This document shows, one piece after another, positions 18,074-26,563 of a stretch of DNA of 64,000 nucleotides. Numbering within the stretch: the first letter of the stretch is position 1; each line of letters opens with the position of its first letter. The position numbers and the translations under genes were made by a program. The notes beneath the pieces were generated by a model. That model was not told the DNA's origin and did no database searches. It saw nothing but the letters and a program-made list of their open reading frames with translations. This DNA comes from Dethiosulfovibrio peptidovorans (GTDB taxonomy: Bacteria; Synergistota; Synergistia; Synergistales; Dethiosulfovibrionaceae): contig PDTB01000025.1 in the NCBI GenBank assembly GCA_002748665.1, forward strand, positions 1 to 64,000, given 5' to 3'.

Positions 18074-19120
18074 CTAGTCGAAAAGGCTGCTCACCGAGCG
18101 ATCCACATGCACTCGCCGGATGGCTTCCGCAAACAAGGGCGCAATGGACAACTGAGTAATTTTATCCAGTTTTCGCTCATCCGGCAAGCAGATACTGTCG
18201 GTCAGGATCACTCCATCCACATCAGGAGACTCCAAGCGCTCCATCGCTGGTCCCGAGAGAATCCCGTGAGTCGCGCAGCAGTAAACCTGCCGTGCTCCTC
18301 GTTCCTTCAACGCCTTAGCAGCGTTGACGATGGTCCCCGCCGTGTCGATAATATCGTCCACCAGGATAGCGACCTTACCAGAGACATCGCCAATAACCGC
18401 CATGACTTCGCAGTAGTTGGCAACCTCATGAGACCGACGCTTGTCTACGATAGCAAGATCGGCGTTCAGCGCAACAGCAAACTTACGTGCCCGAACAACC
18501 CCCCCGACGTCGGGAGCCACAACGGTCACATCCTGCTTCTCCAGGTCCTGGACTAAAGATTTCTGGAAGTGGGAGGCCAGCAGAGGAATCCCCGTGAGAT
18601 GATCAACCGGGATGTCGAAAAACCCCTGAATCTGACCGGCGTGCAGATCAGCGGAGATTACCCGATGGACTCCCGAGGTCTCCAGAAGGTTGGCCACGAG
18701 CTTCGCCGATATGGGATCTCGGGCTTTGGTCTTTCGGTCCTGTCGGGCATACCCAAAATAGGGAATGACTACGTTAATTCTATAGGCCGACGCCCGCTTC
18801 AGCGCATCCACCATGATGAGCAGTTCCATAAGATTGTCGTTAACGGGATAACTTGTGGGCTGAACGACAAAAACATCGTCCCCCCGAATGCTCTCCTCTA
18901 TGGAAAGTCCGATCTCGCCATCGGAAAATCGATAATGGCTCACGTTCCCCATAGACACACCCAGCTCGGCACATACTTTCTCGGCAAAGGCCTTATGAGC
19001 CGTCCCCGACAGGATCGTAAGCTTATTGTGGCTATTTGCGATGATCTCCACCCCCTGTTTTTTTACGGGCTCTCCACCCTTCAATATGCCTCTGGCGAGC
19101 TCTGGCGATCGCCAGAGCAT
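18074..19120 (-). CDS. prs: Ribose-phosphate pyrophosphokinase
   Basis: Up to 348 residues. The PRPP synthase core begins near residue 30 (LTILSGTAHKAFAEKV); FGYARQDRK and DLHAGQIQGFFDIPVDHL follow, and the PRPP loop VDDIIDTAGT is near residue 245. It makes PRPP for nucleotide, His and Trp synthesis. The listed ATG overlaps the end of glmU by about 89 bases. The true start could be an internal GTG at 19051 (VEIIANSHNK), which would give a standard-length enzyme. Confidence 0.96.
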   Translation of the reverse strand: MLWRSPELARGILKGGEPVKKQGVEIIANSHNKLTILSGTAHKAFAEKVCAELGVSMGNVSHYRFSDGEIGLSIEESIRGDDVFVVQPTSYPVNDNLMELLIMVDALKRASAYRINVVIPYFGYARQDRKTKARDPISAKLVANLLETSGVHRVISADLHAGQIQGFFDIPVDHLTGIPLLASHFQKSLVQDLEKQDVTVVAPDVGGVVRARKFAVALNADLAIVDKRRSHEVANYCEVMAVIGDVSGKVAILVDDIIDTAGTIVNAAKALKERGARQVYCCATHGILSGPAMERLESPDVDGVILTDSICLPDERKLDKITQLSIAPLFAEAIRRVHVDRSVSSLFD

Positions 19121-20420
19121 CCTCCGGTACGTCCCTGGTGATGATCGATCCGGCCCCGGTCATGGACCGGTCTCCCAGGTGAACAGGTGCCACCAACATG
19201 GTGTCGCTACCGACAAAAACATCGTCTCCGATAATTGTCCCGTGTTTCGACGTACCGTCGTAGTTACAGGTGATCGTACCGGCTCCCACATTGGTACAGG
19301 TCCCCACCACGGTATCACCCATGTAGGACAGATGAGGGACCTTGCTGCCCTCTCCGATGCGGCTGTTTTTCACCTCAACGAACTTCCCGGCAAAGGCCCC
19401 CGATCCCAGGACACTCCCCTGACGCATGTAACAAAACGGACCAGCCTGCGATCCTGGCTCCATGGCCGAGTCCTCAATGCAACAAAAACCCTTCACCTGA
19501 GCTTGTTCGCCGATATTTGCGTTCCTGAGTATCGAAAAGCTGGCGATGGAGGCCCCTATACCAACTATGGTTTTCCCCCAAAGCTGAACGTTGGGAAAGA
19601 GCACAGCTTCTCCAAGAAAGGATACATCGGCCCCAATCCAGACCGAATCGGGGTCCACACACTTGACACCAGCGGCCATCCACCGATTCAGGAGACGGTC
19701 ACGAAGAAGCCGCCCCGCTTGGGCCAGTTCCCGGGGATCGTTGACGCCCAGGAGCGTTCGAGGATTGGGCACCATCACAGGAACGACAGGGACCCCCATA
19801 TCCTGAAAGAATACCACAGAATCCACAAGATAATATTCGCCTTGAGCGTTGTCCTGATTCAAGGATTCGAGGCTTTGAAGCAAAACCGGAACATCGGCCA
19901 GGTACACACCGGCGTTGACCTCGGCGACAAGACGTTCCTCAGGCGTGCAGTCCCGCTCCTCCACAATTCGTACCCGTTCTCCCCGAACGACTCGGCCGTA
20001 GCCATGAGGATCGTCCAGGTTGAACGTAAGAAAGGAACAGCCCCCCTCGTGAGCTTCAAAAAGCATATCCACAGTCTCACCGTCGAGCAGAGGCATATCT
20101 CCGTTAACGATGAGAACCCGTTCAAACCCCTGAAGCCATTCTCGAGCCATCATAACGGCATGCCCTGTTCCAAGCCGCTCTCGTTGCCAGATCGTCGTCA
20201 CCTGGGGCCACTGTTCGTCGAGATATTCACGAACCATATCCCCTCCATGACCGATCACAACGCCCACAGTGCCATATGGCTCGACGACCCTTAAAACATG
20301 AGCAATCATTGGCTCGTCCAAAACGGACTGCATCACCTTGGGCCGATCGCTCTTCATCCTGGTTCCCTGCCCGGCCGCCAAAACCAAAATAGCCACGGCA
20401 CCGTTGTCCCCATGTCTCAT
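19032..20420 (-). CDS. glmU: Bifunctional GlcN-1-P acetyltransferase / GlcNAc-1-P uridylyltransferase
   Basis: 462 residues. The N-terminal uridylyltransferase has LAAGQGTRMKSDRPK and NGDMPLL. The C-terminal left-handed beta-helix acetyltransferase has FVEVKNSRIGEGSKVPHLSY and NVGAGTITCNYDG. It makes UDP-GlcNAc for peptidoglycan and, in diderms, lipid A. AAGGTGA precedes the ATG. glmU-prs is a common pair; glmS and glmM are 3-6 kb away in the same orientation. Confidence 0.97.
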   Translation of the reverse strand: MRHGDNGAVAILVLAAGQGTRMKSDRPKVMQSVLDEPMIAHVLRVVEPYGTVGVVIGHGGDMVREYLDEQWPQVTTIWQRERLGTGHAVMMAREWLQGFERVLIVNGDMPLLDGETVDMLFEAHEGGCSFLTFNLDDPHGYGRVVRGERVRIVEERDCTPEERLVAEVNAGVYLADVPVLLQSLESLNQDNAQGEYYLVDSVVFFQDMGVPVVPVMVPNPRTLLGVNDPRELAQAGRLLRDRLLNRWMAAGVKCVDPDSVWIGADVSFLGEAVLFPNVQLWGKTIVGIGASIASFSILRNANIGEQAQVKGFCCIEDSAMEPGSQAGPFCYMRQGSVLGSGAFAGKFVEVKNSRIGEGSKVPHLSYMGDTVVGTCTNVGAGTITCNYDGTSKHGTIIGDDVFVGSDTMLVAPVHLGDRSMTGAGSIITRDVPEDALAIARARQRHIEGWRARKKTGGGDHRK

Positions 20421-20450
20421 ATCGTATCACCTTCACTCACAGGAGAGCAC

Positions 20451-20479
20451 AAAAAGAGGGGGAACCGCTGCCTCCCCCT
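20451..20479 (-). terminator. Terminator-like hairpin in the glmU leader
   Basis: Read on the minus strand, AGGGGGAG pairs with TTCCCCCT around a 7-base loop and is followed by CTTTTTG, the form of an intrinsic terminator, about 30-60 bases before the glmU ATG. A TAGTAT box at 20486-20491 would place a start right at the hairpin, so it could also act as a 5' stabilising stem or end transcription from further upstream. Confidence 0.45.
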
Positions 20480-20628
20480 TCTGCTATACTAAAAGACAGC
20501 GACGGCGCTCTTTTCTCAGAGACTCTCCGCCCAGATGTCGACAAACCATCATAAAAGCGCTCCTATACTACCATGGCTGTCTCGAGTGTCAAGGCGACCG
20601 AGAGAGCCAAGAAGATGAGGTGATTCCC

Positions 20629-20868
20629 TTGCTCGTTGCCCTACTGATTCTCATAGCCCTCTCCCTGCTCGTCGGCTCGATCGCAGGGATCATGGTTTTT
20701 CGAGGAGCGCCTCGAGCCACCCCTGTTTTCTGGACCTCGCTCATCCTCTTTTTCACCGCATCGGTGGTCCTTATCGCCAAAGAAATATCTTTATGGCTCG
20801 CCTTAGCTCCGGCCATACCGGCGACCATCATCGGTACGATTCTCTTCAAAACCGGGAGACATCCGTGA
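20629..20868 (+). CDS. Small two-to-three-helix membrane protein, unknown
   Basis: About 79 residues with three hydrophobic segments: a long N-terminal helix (LLVALLILIALSLLVGSIAGIM), a second (WTSLILFFTASVVLIA) and a third ending near IIGTILF. The start is either this TTG, which has GAGGTGA 5-6 bases upstream, or the GTG at 20620. Its stop overlaps the next gene (GTGA), so they form an operon. No family recognised; it might assist the following CPBP protease, by position only. Confidence 0.65.
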   Translation: MLVALLILIALSLLVGSIAGIMVFRGAPRATPVFWTSLILFFTASVVLIAKEISLWLALAPAIPATIIGTILFKTGRHP

Positions 20869-21386
20869 CGGCTCTGCTCATAACCACCCTTCTCCTCTAT
20901 GGCCCCTATGGATGGTGTTTTATGAGGGGAGAACCTCTGGAGCGATATGGCCTTCGGTGGATACTGACGCCTCAATCTCTTCGTGAGACTTTAGGAGCAA
21001 CGGCGGTAACGTTGCTCATACTTACTCCTGTAGCTATGGCGTGGCCAAGCTCGGCATTGCCGAGACACGTGGCATTGCCGGTTCTCCCACGCCTGGTCGG
21101 GATCGGAGTCTCAGCAGCCATCGTGGAGGAGGTTTTTTTTCGAGGCTGGGTTCAGACACTTCTGTCATCTCGCCTTACACCTCGATGGGCCATCCTCCTG
21201 ACGTCAGGGCTCTTTGCTCTGACCCATCTGATCCTCAAAGTACACTGGCTCAGGGTCGCCACGTTCTTCCCCGGCCTCGTCATGGGCCTTCTCAGACAAC
21301 GCCACGGTTCTGTGGCCCCCTCAGCCCTGTATCATTTTCTCGGGAACCTCTGGGCAATTTGGTTTTTCCCTGACATGCCGGTCTAA
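20865..21386 (+). CDS. CPBP family intramembrane metalloprotease (CAAX-like)
   Basis: 173 residues from a GTG overlapping the preceding stop. The polytopic membrane protein carries the Abi/CPBP motifs: VEEVFFRGW (EExxxR), FALTHL, and HFLGNLWAI near the C-terminus. The family cleaves within membranes; bacterial members include bacteriocin self-immunity proteins and anti-sigma proteases. The substrate is unknown. It is the second gene of a plus-strand block opposite in direction to everything around it. Confidence 0.85.
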   Translation: MTALLITTLLLYGPYGWCFMRGEPLERYGLRWILTPQSLRETLGATAVTLLILTPVAMAWPSSALPRHVALPVLPRLVGIGVSAAIVEEVFFRGWVQTLLSSRLTPRWAILLTSGLFALTHLILKVHWLRVATFFPGLVMGLLRQRHGSVAPSALYHFLGNLWAIWFFPDMPV

Positions 21387-21426
21387 ACTCAAGCTTATTA
21401 GAGAGCAGAAAAAGGAGGAACAGCGG

Positions 21427-22506
21427 TTGAACCTACGATTCTTGCGGCAGTTTCTGTCCATTCTGTTGATCCTTTGGAGTTTTCCTTGCTGGGGAGCTCT
21501 TCGATGGACCATCGAAATCCCAGTGCAGGAGGGAGCCCAGGTCACAGCGCACATGGACGGTAGAACGATTCCACTGGGAACCGTCGAGTCCATCCCTACC
21601 TCGTCCCGACACCCCAGCTACACCGCCAGTGCCTGGGGCACACCGGGACACTGTTGCGCGTCGGCGGTGAACGCCCTTCATTTTCTGGTGTCGGTGGAAA
21701 ACAAGAAGGGACGAACCATCAGCGTGATCCCATCGGACACGATAGCCCCAGCTGCCACTCCTGGAACCGCTGTGGTGATCCGAGGCAAAGGCGGCCTGGG
21801 GCTCTTCGGAACGTGGGCTCCTCCCGTGGGGACACCGGTCATGATTCGATCCCTCAACGGCTTCCAAGAAATTCTGGGACCATCTCGACTCCCCGTCCGA
21901 GGAGACACGATGGTCCTGGCCGTGAACGTCCCGTCACCGCCGATCATGGTCGACATAGAGAACAGGCCATCGGGACAGGTGACCCTGTGGACCGCACGGG
22001 GCCCCAGGATCATCGCCCACGTCGTTCGACCAGTTCGGGGAACAGGCCGATTCGGCGGAACCCTGTATCAGTCGGTGGGACGGATGAGAGCCAACCATCC
22101 GGGAGTTATCGACATCTCTACATCTCGATACGGCCACATCGGTGGCTTTCAGATCGTTCCCCTTCAACACGGTAAATCCCCCGAGATGGCATCGATGTGG
22201 TCCATGACCCAGTGGATGATCCTGGCCCCTGAGAGCGACACGCCTTTGGCGGGACACTGGCCTCTTTTCTCCGAGGCCATGATTCCGGGTCCTACTCAGC
22301 CCCAGGACGAATCAGCCCGGGGGCTCTCCCTCTGGGCTCGATACGGACGGAGATCTCTGGTGCTGTGTCGCATGGACAGTGGCCCCTGGCAGTGGCTTCC
22401 TCAGGTTGAGGGACGAAATGACCTGGGTCTTCAATCGATCACCCACCTGCGGATATATTTTCCAAACGACGCAGAACCCCTGAGCTCGAGAGATCAAGCC
22501 TATTAA
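21427..22506 (+). CDS. Secreted protein of unknown function
   Basis: 359 residues. The start is a TTG with AAGGAGG 8 bases upstream. Residues 1-24 are a clear signal peptide (LRQFLSILLILWSFPCWG then A). The rest is soluble, rich in Pro, Gly and beta-type residues. Two adjacent cysteines lie near residue 76 (PGHCCASA) and another near residue 316. I recognise no family or catalytic motif. It is 40 bases after the CPBP gene and probably cotranscribed. Confidence 0.75.
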   Translation: MNLRFLRQFLSILLILWSFPCWGALRWTIEIPVQEGAQVTAHMDGRTIPLGTVESIPTSSRHPSYTASAWGTPGHCCASAVNALHFLVSVENKKGRTISVIPSDTIAPAATPGTAVVIRGKGGLGLFGTWAPPVGTPVMIRSLNGFQEILGPSRLPVRGDTMVLAVNVPSPPIMVDIENRPSGQVTLWTARGPRIIAHVVRPVRGTGRFGGTLYQSVGRMRANHPGVIDISTSRYGHIGGFQIVPLQHGKSPEMASMWSMTQWMILAPESDTPLAGHWPLFSEAMIPGPTQPQDESARGLSLWARYGRRSLVLCRMDSGPWQWLPQVEGRNDLGLQSITHLRIYFPNDAEPLSSRDQAY

Positions 22507-22541
22507 AAAACGTGAAGAGGATACCATGATGAGGCATCACA

Positions 22542-23087
22542 ATGAAGAATAAAAAAATATTAAAAGTAACAATCTTTCTTTTTCCAGGAGCAGTATTGAC
22601 AATACTTTGTTTAATATCATTCTACGTGTTTGAACTATGGCATCGAAATACCTACAAAACCGAATTGCAAACCATAAAAATGCCAGAACGAAATATAAAA
22701 TTTATACTACTAACTGACATGTCTGGTTTTGATGACATTTCATGGTATGTGTATAAAATTTCTGTTGATAAAAACCTCTCTGCCGCTCAGAAAAAATCAG
22801 GGGAAACAAATGACGTTTTGTTCTGGAATTATTCTGAAGCAGGTGAACATCAAGAAAACCCATTCATCAGGATCACCAAAGGGAAATATCTAATATTTAG
22901 CAGAGGCAATTTAGATTATAGTCTTTACGATATTGACCAAGATAAAGTTATTGTAAATGAACACTCTGCATGGGGTGCTGTAGCAAAAAAATCAACTATC
23001 GATTTACCGATCCAAGAAACCGATCAATTAATGAATGAATGGGTGCTAAAAAACGTACACACGAAAATAAGCAATTATATTAAATAG
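22542..23087 (+). CDS. AT-rich gene, single-membrane-span protein of unknown function
   Basis: 181 residues. It begins with lysines and one transmembrane helix (VTIFLFPGAVLTILCLISFYVF, about 9-30); the remainder should lie outside the membrane (MPERNIKFILLTDMSG, SWYVYKISV, LFWNYSEAGEH, YSLYDID). Base composition is far more AT-rich than neighbours and codon choice differs (AAA, ATA, AAT frequent), a strong sign of recent transfer. It vaguely resembles small accessory proteins of enterobacteria, but I cannot name a family. No clear ribosome site immediately precedes the ATG. Confidence 0.75.
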   Translation: MKNKKILKVTIFLFPGAVLTILCLISFYVFELWHRNTYKTELQTIKMPERNIKFILLTDMSGFDDISWYVYKISVDKNLSAAQKKSGETNDVLFWNYSEAGEHQENPFIRITKGKYLIFSRGNLDYSLYDIDQDKVIVNEHSAWGAVAKKSTIDLPIQETDQLMNEWVLKNVHTKISNYIK

Positions 23088-23115
23088 CTGAGATAACAAT
23101 ATCCTCCCCGCCCTC

Positions 23116-24942
23116 TTACTCTACCGTCACGCTTTTTGCCAAATTCCTGGGCTGGTCGATCTCCCGGCCTCGTGCCAAAGCCACGTAATAGGCGAAAAGC
23201 TGAAGGGGAACCACCGTCAGAAACGGTGATAACTCGGGCTCAGTTTGGGGCACCCAGATCACGTCCTGAACCTGATCGAGGAGGACATCCCGCCCCCGAG
23301 AAGCCACGGCAATAACCGGAGCATGCCGGGCTTTGGTCTCCTGGACGTTGGACAACGTCTTCTCGAACAACGAATCATCCGGCATGATGACCACCACCGG
23401 AACCGACGCCTCCAGCAGGGCGATGGGGCCGTGTTTCATCTCCCCTGCGGCGTAGGCCTCAGCATGAATGTAGGATATCTCCTTGAGTTTCAACGCACCC
23501 TCCAAAGCCACGGGGAACGACACCCCCCGTCCAAGAAACAAGAAGTCCTTCACATCGGCATATCGACTGGCTATCTCCTGAATCACGGCTGCCTGTTCGA
23601 GGGATGCCTCTACCTTGTACGGCAGGGACACCAGTTCCCTGACGATACGACCTTCGTCAGCCTCAGGAAGAGTTCCCCTGAGTTTGGCCAGGTACAGCCC
23701 CAGAAGATATAACACCGTCACCTGCCCTAAGAAAGTTTTTGTAGCGGCCACACCGATCTCAGGACCGGCCTCGAGCAAGAGAACATCGTCCACCTCTCGA
23801 GCGATGGAGGAGAGGCCGTTGTTCGTCACCGCCAGACATCGAGCCCCCTTGCTTTTGACGAATCGCTCCGCCGACAGGGTATCTATGGTCTCGCCCGACT
23901 GAGAGACGAGGACAGCCAAGGTCTCCTCTCCGGCAGGAATAGCCCGATATCGATATTCCGAAGCGATTTCCACTCGGACGTCCAAATCAGTGAATCTCTC
24001 GATAAGCCGCTCCGCTACCTGAGCAGCGTATAAGGAACTTCCACAGGCTACCAGATGAAGCCTTCGAAGGGACCGGGCCCATTTGGGGGTCCAGTCGAGT
24101 TCATGAGAGAGATCTACCCGATCACCCTCGGTCCGTCTCTGAAGAGATCGACGCAGGACGGCCCCCTGCTCGTTGATCTCCTTGAGCATGAAATGGGGAT
24201 AGCCCCCCTTATCGACCATGGAGAGATCCCAATCGACCTGGAGGGACTCTTTCGAGATATCCCGCCCCTTCTCGTCCCAGAAGACAACGCCCTCCCTGGA
24301 GAGACAGGCCATCTCTCCTTCCCCCATATAGACGATCCGACGAGTGTACGGGAGGACTGCCGGAACGTCAGAGGCGCAGAGAAACTCGCCATCTCCGAAC
24401 GCCACAATCAGAGGAGAGCCCTTTCGAAGACAGTAGAGGTGTTCCCTGTCATCGGTGAAGATCACAGCCAAGGCGAACGCACCGCTGAGACGCTCAGAGA
24501 GCTCGACCAGAGCCTGCTTGGGATCGCCACGATACAGCCGGGCCAGAAGCTGGGCGATGACCTCAGTATCCGTCTCAGATACGAAAGTGACGCCTTCTCG
24601 AAGAAGTTCGTCTCTAATATCCAGATAGTTCTCAGCGATACCGTTATGGACTAAAACGACCGAGTTGCCCTCATCCCTGTGGGGATGTGCGTTCTCCACG
24701 GTCACCCCACCATGGGTAGCCCATCGGGTATGTCCCAACCCCACGGTTCCCTTCAAAGGAGATCGATTGACCGCCTGAAGCAAATCGGCCACCTTGCCGA
24801 CCTCTCGAACCACCTGAACCCCGTCCTTACCGACGACAGCCATTCCTGCCGAGTCATACCCCCGATACTCTAACCGGGCAAGCCCTTCTAAAATCACCTG
24901 GGAAACGTCCCGGTGACCGATATATCCTACAATTCCGCACAT
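23116..24942 (-). CDS. glmS: Glutamine--fructose-6-phosphate aminotransferase (isomerizing)
   Basis: 608 residues from the ATG at 24942, which makes the residue after Met the catalytic Cys (MCGIVGYIGHRDV). A class II glutaminase domain is followed by two SIS domains (VACGSSLYAAQVAERLIE, VSQSGETIDTLSA) and the C-terminal PRNLAKSVTVE signature. It makes glucosamine-6-P, the first step to UDP-GlcNAc. AAGGA is better spaced for an ATG three codons earlier, but that product would bury the nucleophile, so the internal start is preferred. A glmS ribozyme lies just upstream. Confidence 0.97.
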   Translation of the reverse strand: MCGIVGYIGHRDVSQVILEGLARLEYRGYDSAGMAVVGKDGVQVVREVGKVADLLQAVNRSPLKGTVGLGHTRWATHGGVTVENAHPHRDEGNSVVLVHNGIAENYLDIRDELLREGVTFVSETDTEVIAQLLARLYRGDPKQALVELSERLSGAFALAVIFTDDREHLYCLRKGSPLIVAFGDGEFLCASDVPAVLPYTRRIVYMGEGEMACLSREGVVFWDEKGRDISKESLQVDWDLSMVDKGGYPHFMLKEINEQGAVLRRSLQRRTEGDRVDLSHELDWTPKWARSLRRLHLVACGSSLYAAQVAERLIERFTDLDVRVEIASEYRYRAIPAGEETLAVLVSQSGETIDTLSAERFVKSKGARCLAVTNNGLSSIAREVDDVLLLEAGPEIGVAATKTFLGQVTVLYLLGLYLAKLRGTLPEADEGRIVRELVSLPYKVEASLEQAAVIQEIASRYADVKDFLFLGRGVSFPVALEGALKLKEISYIHAEAYAAGEMKHGPIALLEASVPVVVIMPDDSLFEKTLSNVQETKARHAPVIAVASRGRDVLLDQVQDVIWVPQTEPELSPFLTVVPLQLFAYYVALARGREIDQPRNLAKSVTVE

Positions 24943-24967
24943 GGGAGTCATCCCATCCTTCCGTCAT

Positions 24968-25118
24968 TGGGGAAAATCCAAGGCTCTTTGTCCCGTCGGT
25001 CACCCAACAGTTTTGTGGCCTGGGTTCTGGGAGGTTTCCCGCCCCCCTGGAGGCATCCGCCGATATATCGATCATCCTCCACCCTCGTCAACTGAGATGT
25101 TACCCCAGTCCAGGCGCT
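24968..25118 (-). ncRNA. glmS ribozyme-riboswitch (GlcN-6-P-activated self-cleaving RNA)
   Basis: In the 233-base gap between glmM and glmS, the minus strand carries the conserved blocks of the glmS ribozyme in order. First is A|GCGCC with the predicted cleavage between 25118 and 25117. Then come AGTTGACGAGGGTGGAGG (25075-25092), ATCGATATATCGG, and CGGCGGATGCCTCC (within 25049-25062), followed by the pairing regions of P3/P4. The GTGGAGG/CCTCC and ATCGAT/ATCGG elements form the pseudoknotted core. In known cases GlcN-6-P acts as cofactor, the mRNA cleaves itself and is degraded, lowering GlmS. The 3' limit is approximate. Confidence 0.9.
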
Positions 25119-25175
25119 TCCATCAACCGCTTTGCAGCCTCAATGTCACCTCCCTTCACGAAGGGACGGTCCTCA

Positions 25176-26546
25176 TCAAAGTGCCGTCTCAAGTATCAAT
25201 TGCTCAAGATCACGAGAGAGGGTCTCCATCCGAAGAGAGTCCTCACATTCCACCAGAAGGCGAATCAGCGGCTCAGTTCCCGAGGGACGGAGAAAGATCC
25301 GCCCTGAAGAGCCAAGCGCTCTATCCTCAGCCTCCACGACCTGCGAGATTCTTTCGGAGCTCATAACTGACGCCCTGTTTTGAACCGGGATATTCGTCAG
25401 TTTCTGAGGAAAACGACCAAATCGGTCAACCAACGAGTCCACATCCTCGCCGAGATCACGACACGCCTGAAGAAAGAGAAAACCGGTACACAGTCCATCT
25501 CCCGTTTTGGTGAAGGGGTGGACAATGACGTGTCCCGATTGCTCCCCTCCAAGATGAGCTCCCCGCTCTTTCATGGTCTGAAGAACATATCTGTCTCCCA
25601 CAGAGCACCGATAGACGGAGATAGACTCGTCCTGCAAGCGACGTTCCAGGGCAAGATTGCTCATGACCGTCGCCACGACACCCTCACCAAGGCGTCCCTG
25701 AGAATGAAGCCACCGAGCCAGCACCCAGAGCATGATGTCCCCGTCCAGCACACGCCCCTGGCTGTCGGACAACAGGACCCGATCAGCATCTCCATCGTAA
25801 GCGATACCTAAACGGTATCCCTCAGACCTGACCGCAGAACACAAGGTATCCATAACCATGACGCCACACTTCTCGTTGATATTCAAACCATCAGGAGATG
25901 CCCCTAGAATGGAGGCTCTTTCGAAACCACAGGACCTCAGGATCTCCGGAATCACCGAAGCAGCAGCACCATGAGCACAATCAAAGAGAATTCGAAGGTC
26001 ACGATCACATTTTTCTCCAACGGAAGTCACGTGAGAAGCGTATTGGTTATTGAAGTCGGACTCCATATATTGGATGGACCCCACTGAGGCTCCAGAAGGC
26101 CGCCAATCGTCGATCAGATTGTCACCCAGATACTCCTCAATAGCCAGTTCGTCCTGGTCTGAGAGCTTACACCCCGCCCCATCCAGAAATTTGATTCCGT
26201 TGTACTCGGCCGGGTTATGAGACGCGCTGATAACAGCGCCCCCCTGAGCATTTAAGGCCTCAACACCATAGCTCACCGCCGGGGTCGGCATCACCCCCAC
26301 GCACAGTACGTCAGCACCGGCAGAGGTCATTCCCGCCACAAGAGCAGACTGAAGCATGGGGCCCGACTTTCGAGTGTCCCGTCCCACAACGATTCGAGGT
26401 CGGGGAACTCCCCGCTCAGTCAGGAAAAGAACGTAGGCTCTTCCAAGACGCAAAGCCATCTCGGGCGTCATCGCTCCTCGATTGGCCACATCTCTCACCC
26501 CGTCAGTACCGAAAAGACAGCGTCGCCGTACTCCATCGTCACCCAT
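25176..26546 (-). CDS. glmM: Phosphoglucosamine mutase
   Basis: About 456 residues from ATG 26546; an earlier GTG lies before the GGAGGG ribosome site, so it is not used. RCLFGTDGVRDVAN is the N-terminus. The active-site serine loop is ISASHNPAEYNGIKF, the metal loop is AYDGDADRVLLSD, and the sugar-binding loop GGEQSGH and phosphate loop RPSGTEPLIR follow. It converts GlcN-6-P to GlcN-1-P, the step between GlmS and GlmU. It overlaps no gene but sits 17 bases after cdaR. Confidence 0.97.
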   Translation of the reverse strand: MGDDGVRRRCLFGTDGVRDVANRGAMTPEMALRLGRAYVLFLTERGVPRPRIVVGRDTRKSGPMLQSALVAGMTSAGADVLCVGVMPTPAVSYGVEALNAQGGAVISASHNPAEYNGIKFLDGAGCKLSDQDELAIEEYLGDNLIDDWRPSGASVGSIQYMESDFNNQYASHVTSVGEKCDRDLRILFDCAHGAAASVIPEILRSCGFERASILGASPDGLNINEKCGVMVMDTLCSAVRSEGYRLGIAYDGDADRVLLSDSQGRVLDGDIMLWVLARWLHSQGRLGEGVVATVMSNLALERRLQDESISVYRCSVGDRYVLQTMKERGAHLGGEQSGHVIVHPFTKTGDGLCTGFLFLQACRDLGEDVDSLVDRFGRFPQKLTNIPVQNRASVMSSERISQVVEAEDRALGSSGRIFLRPSGTEPLIRLLVECEDSLRMETLSRDLEQLILETAL

Positions 26547-26563
26547 GTTTCCATCGCCCTCCT

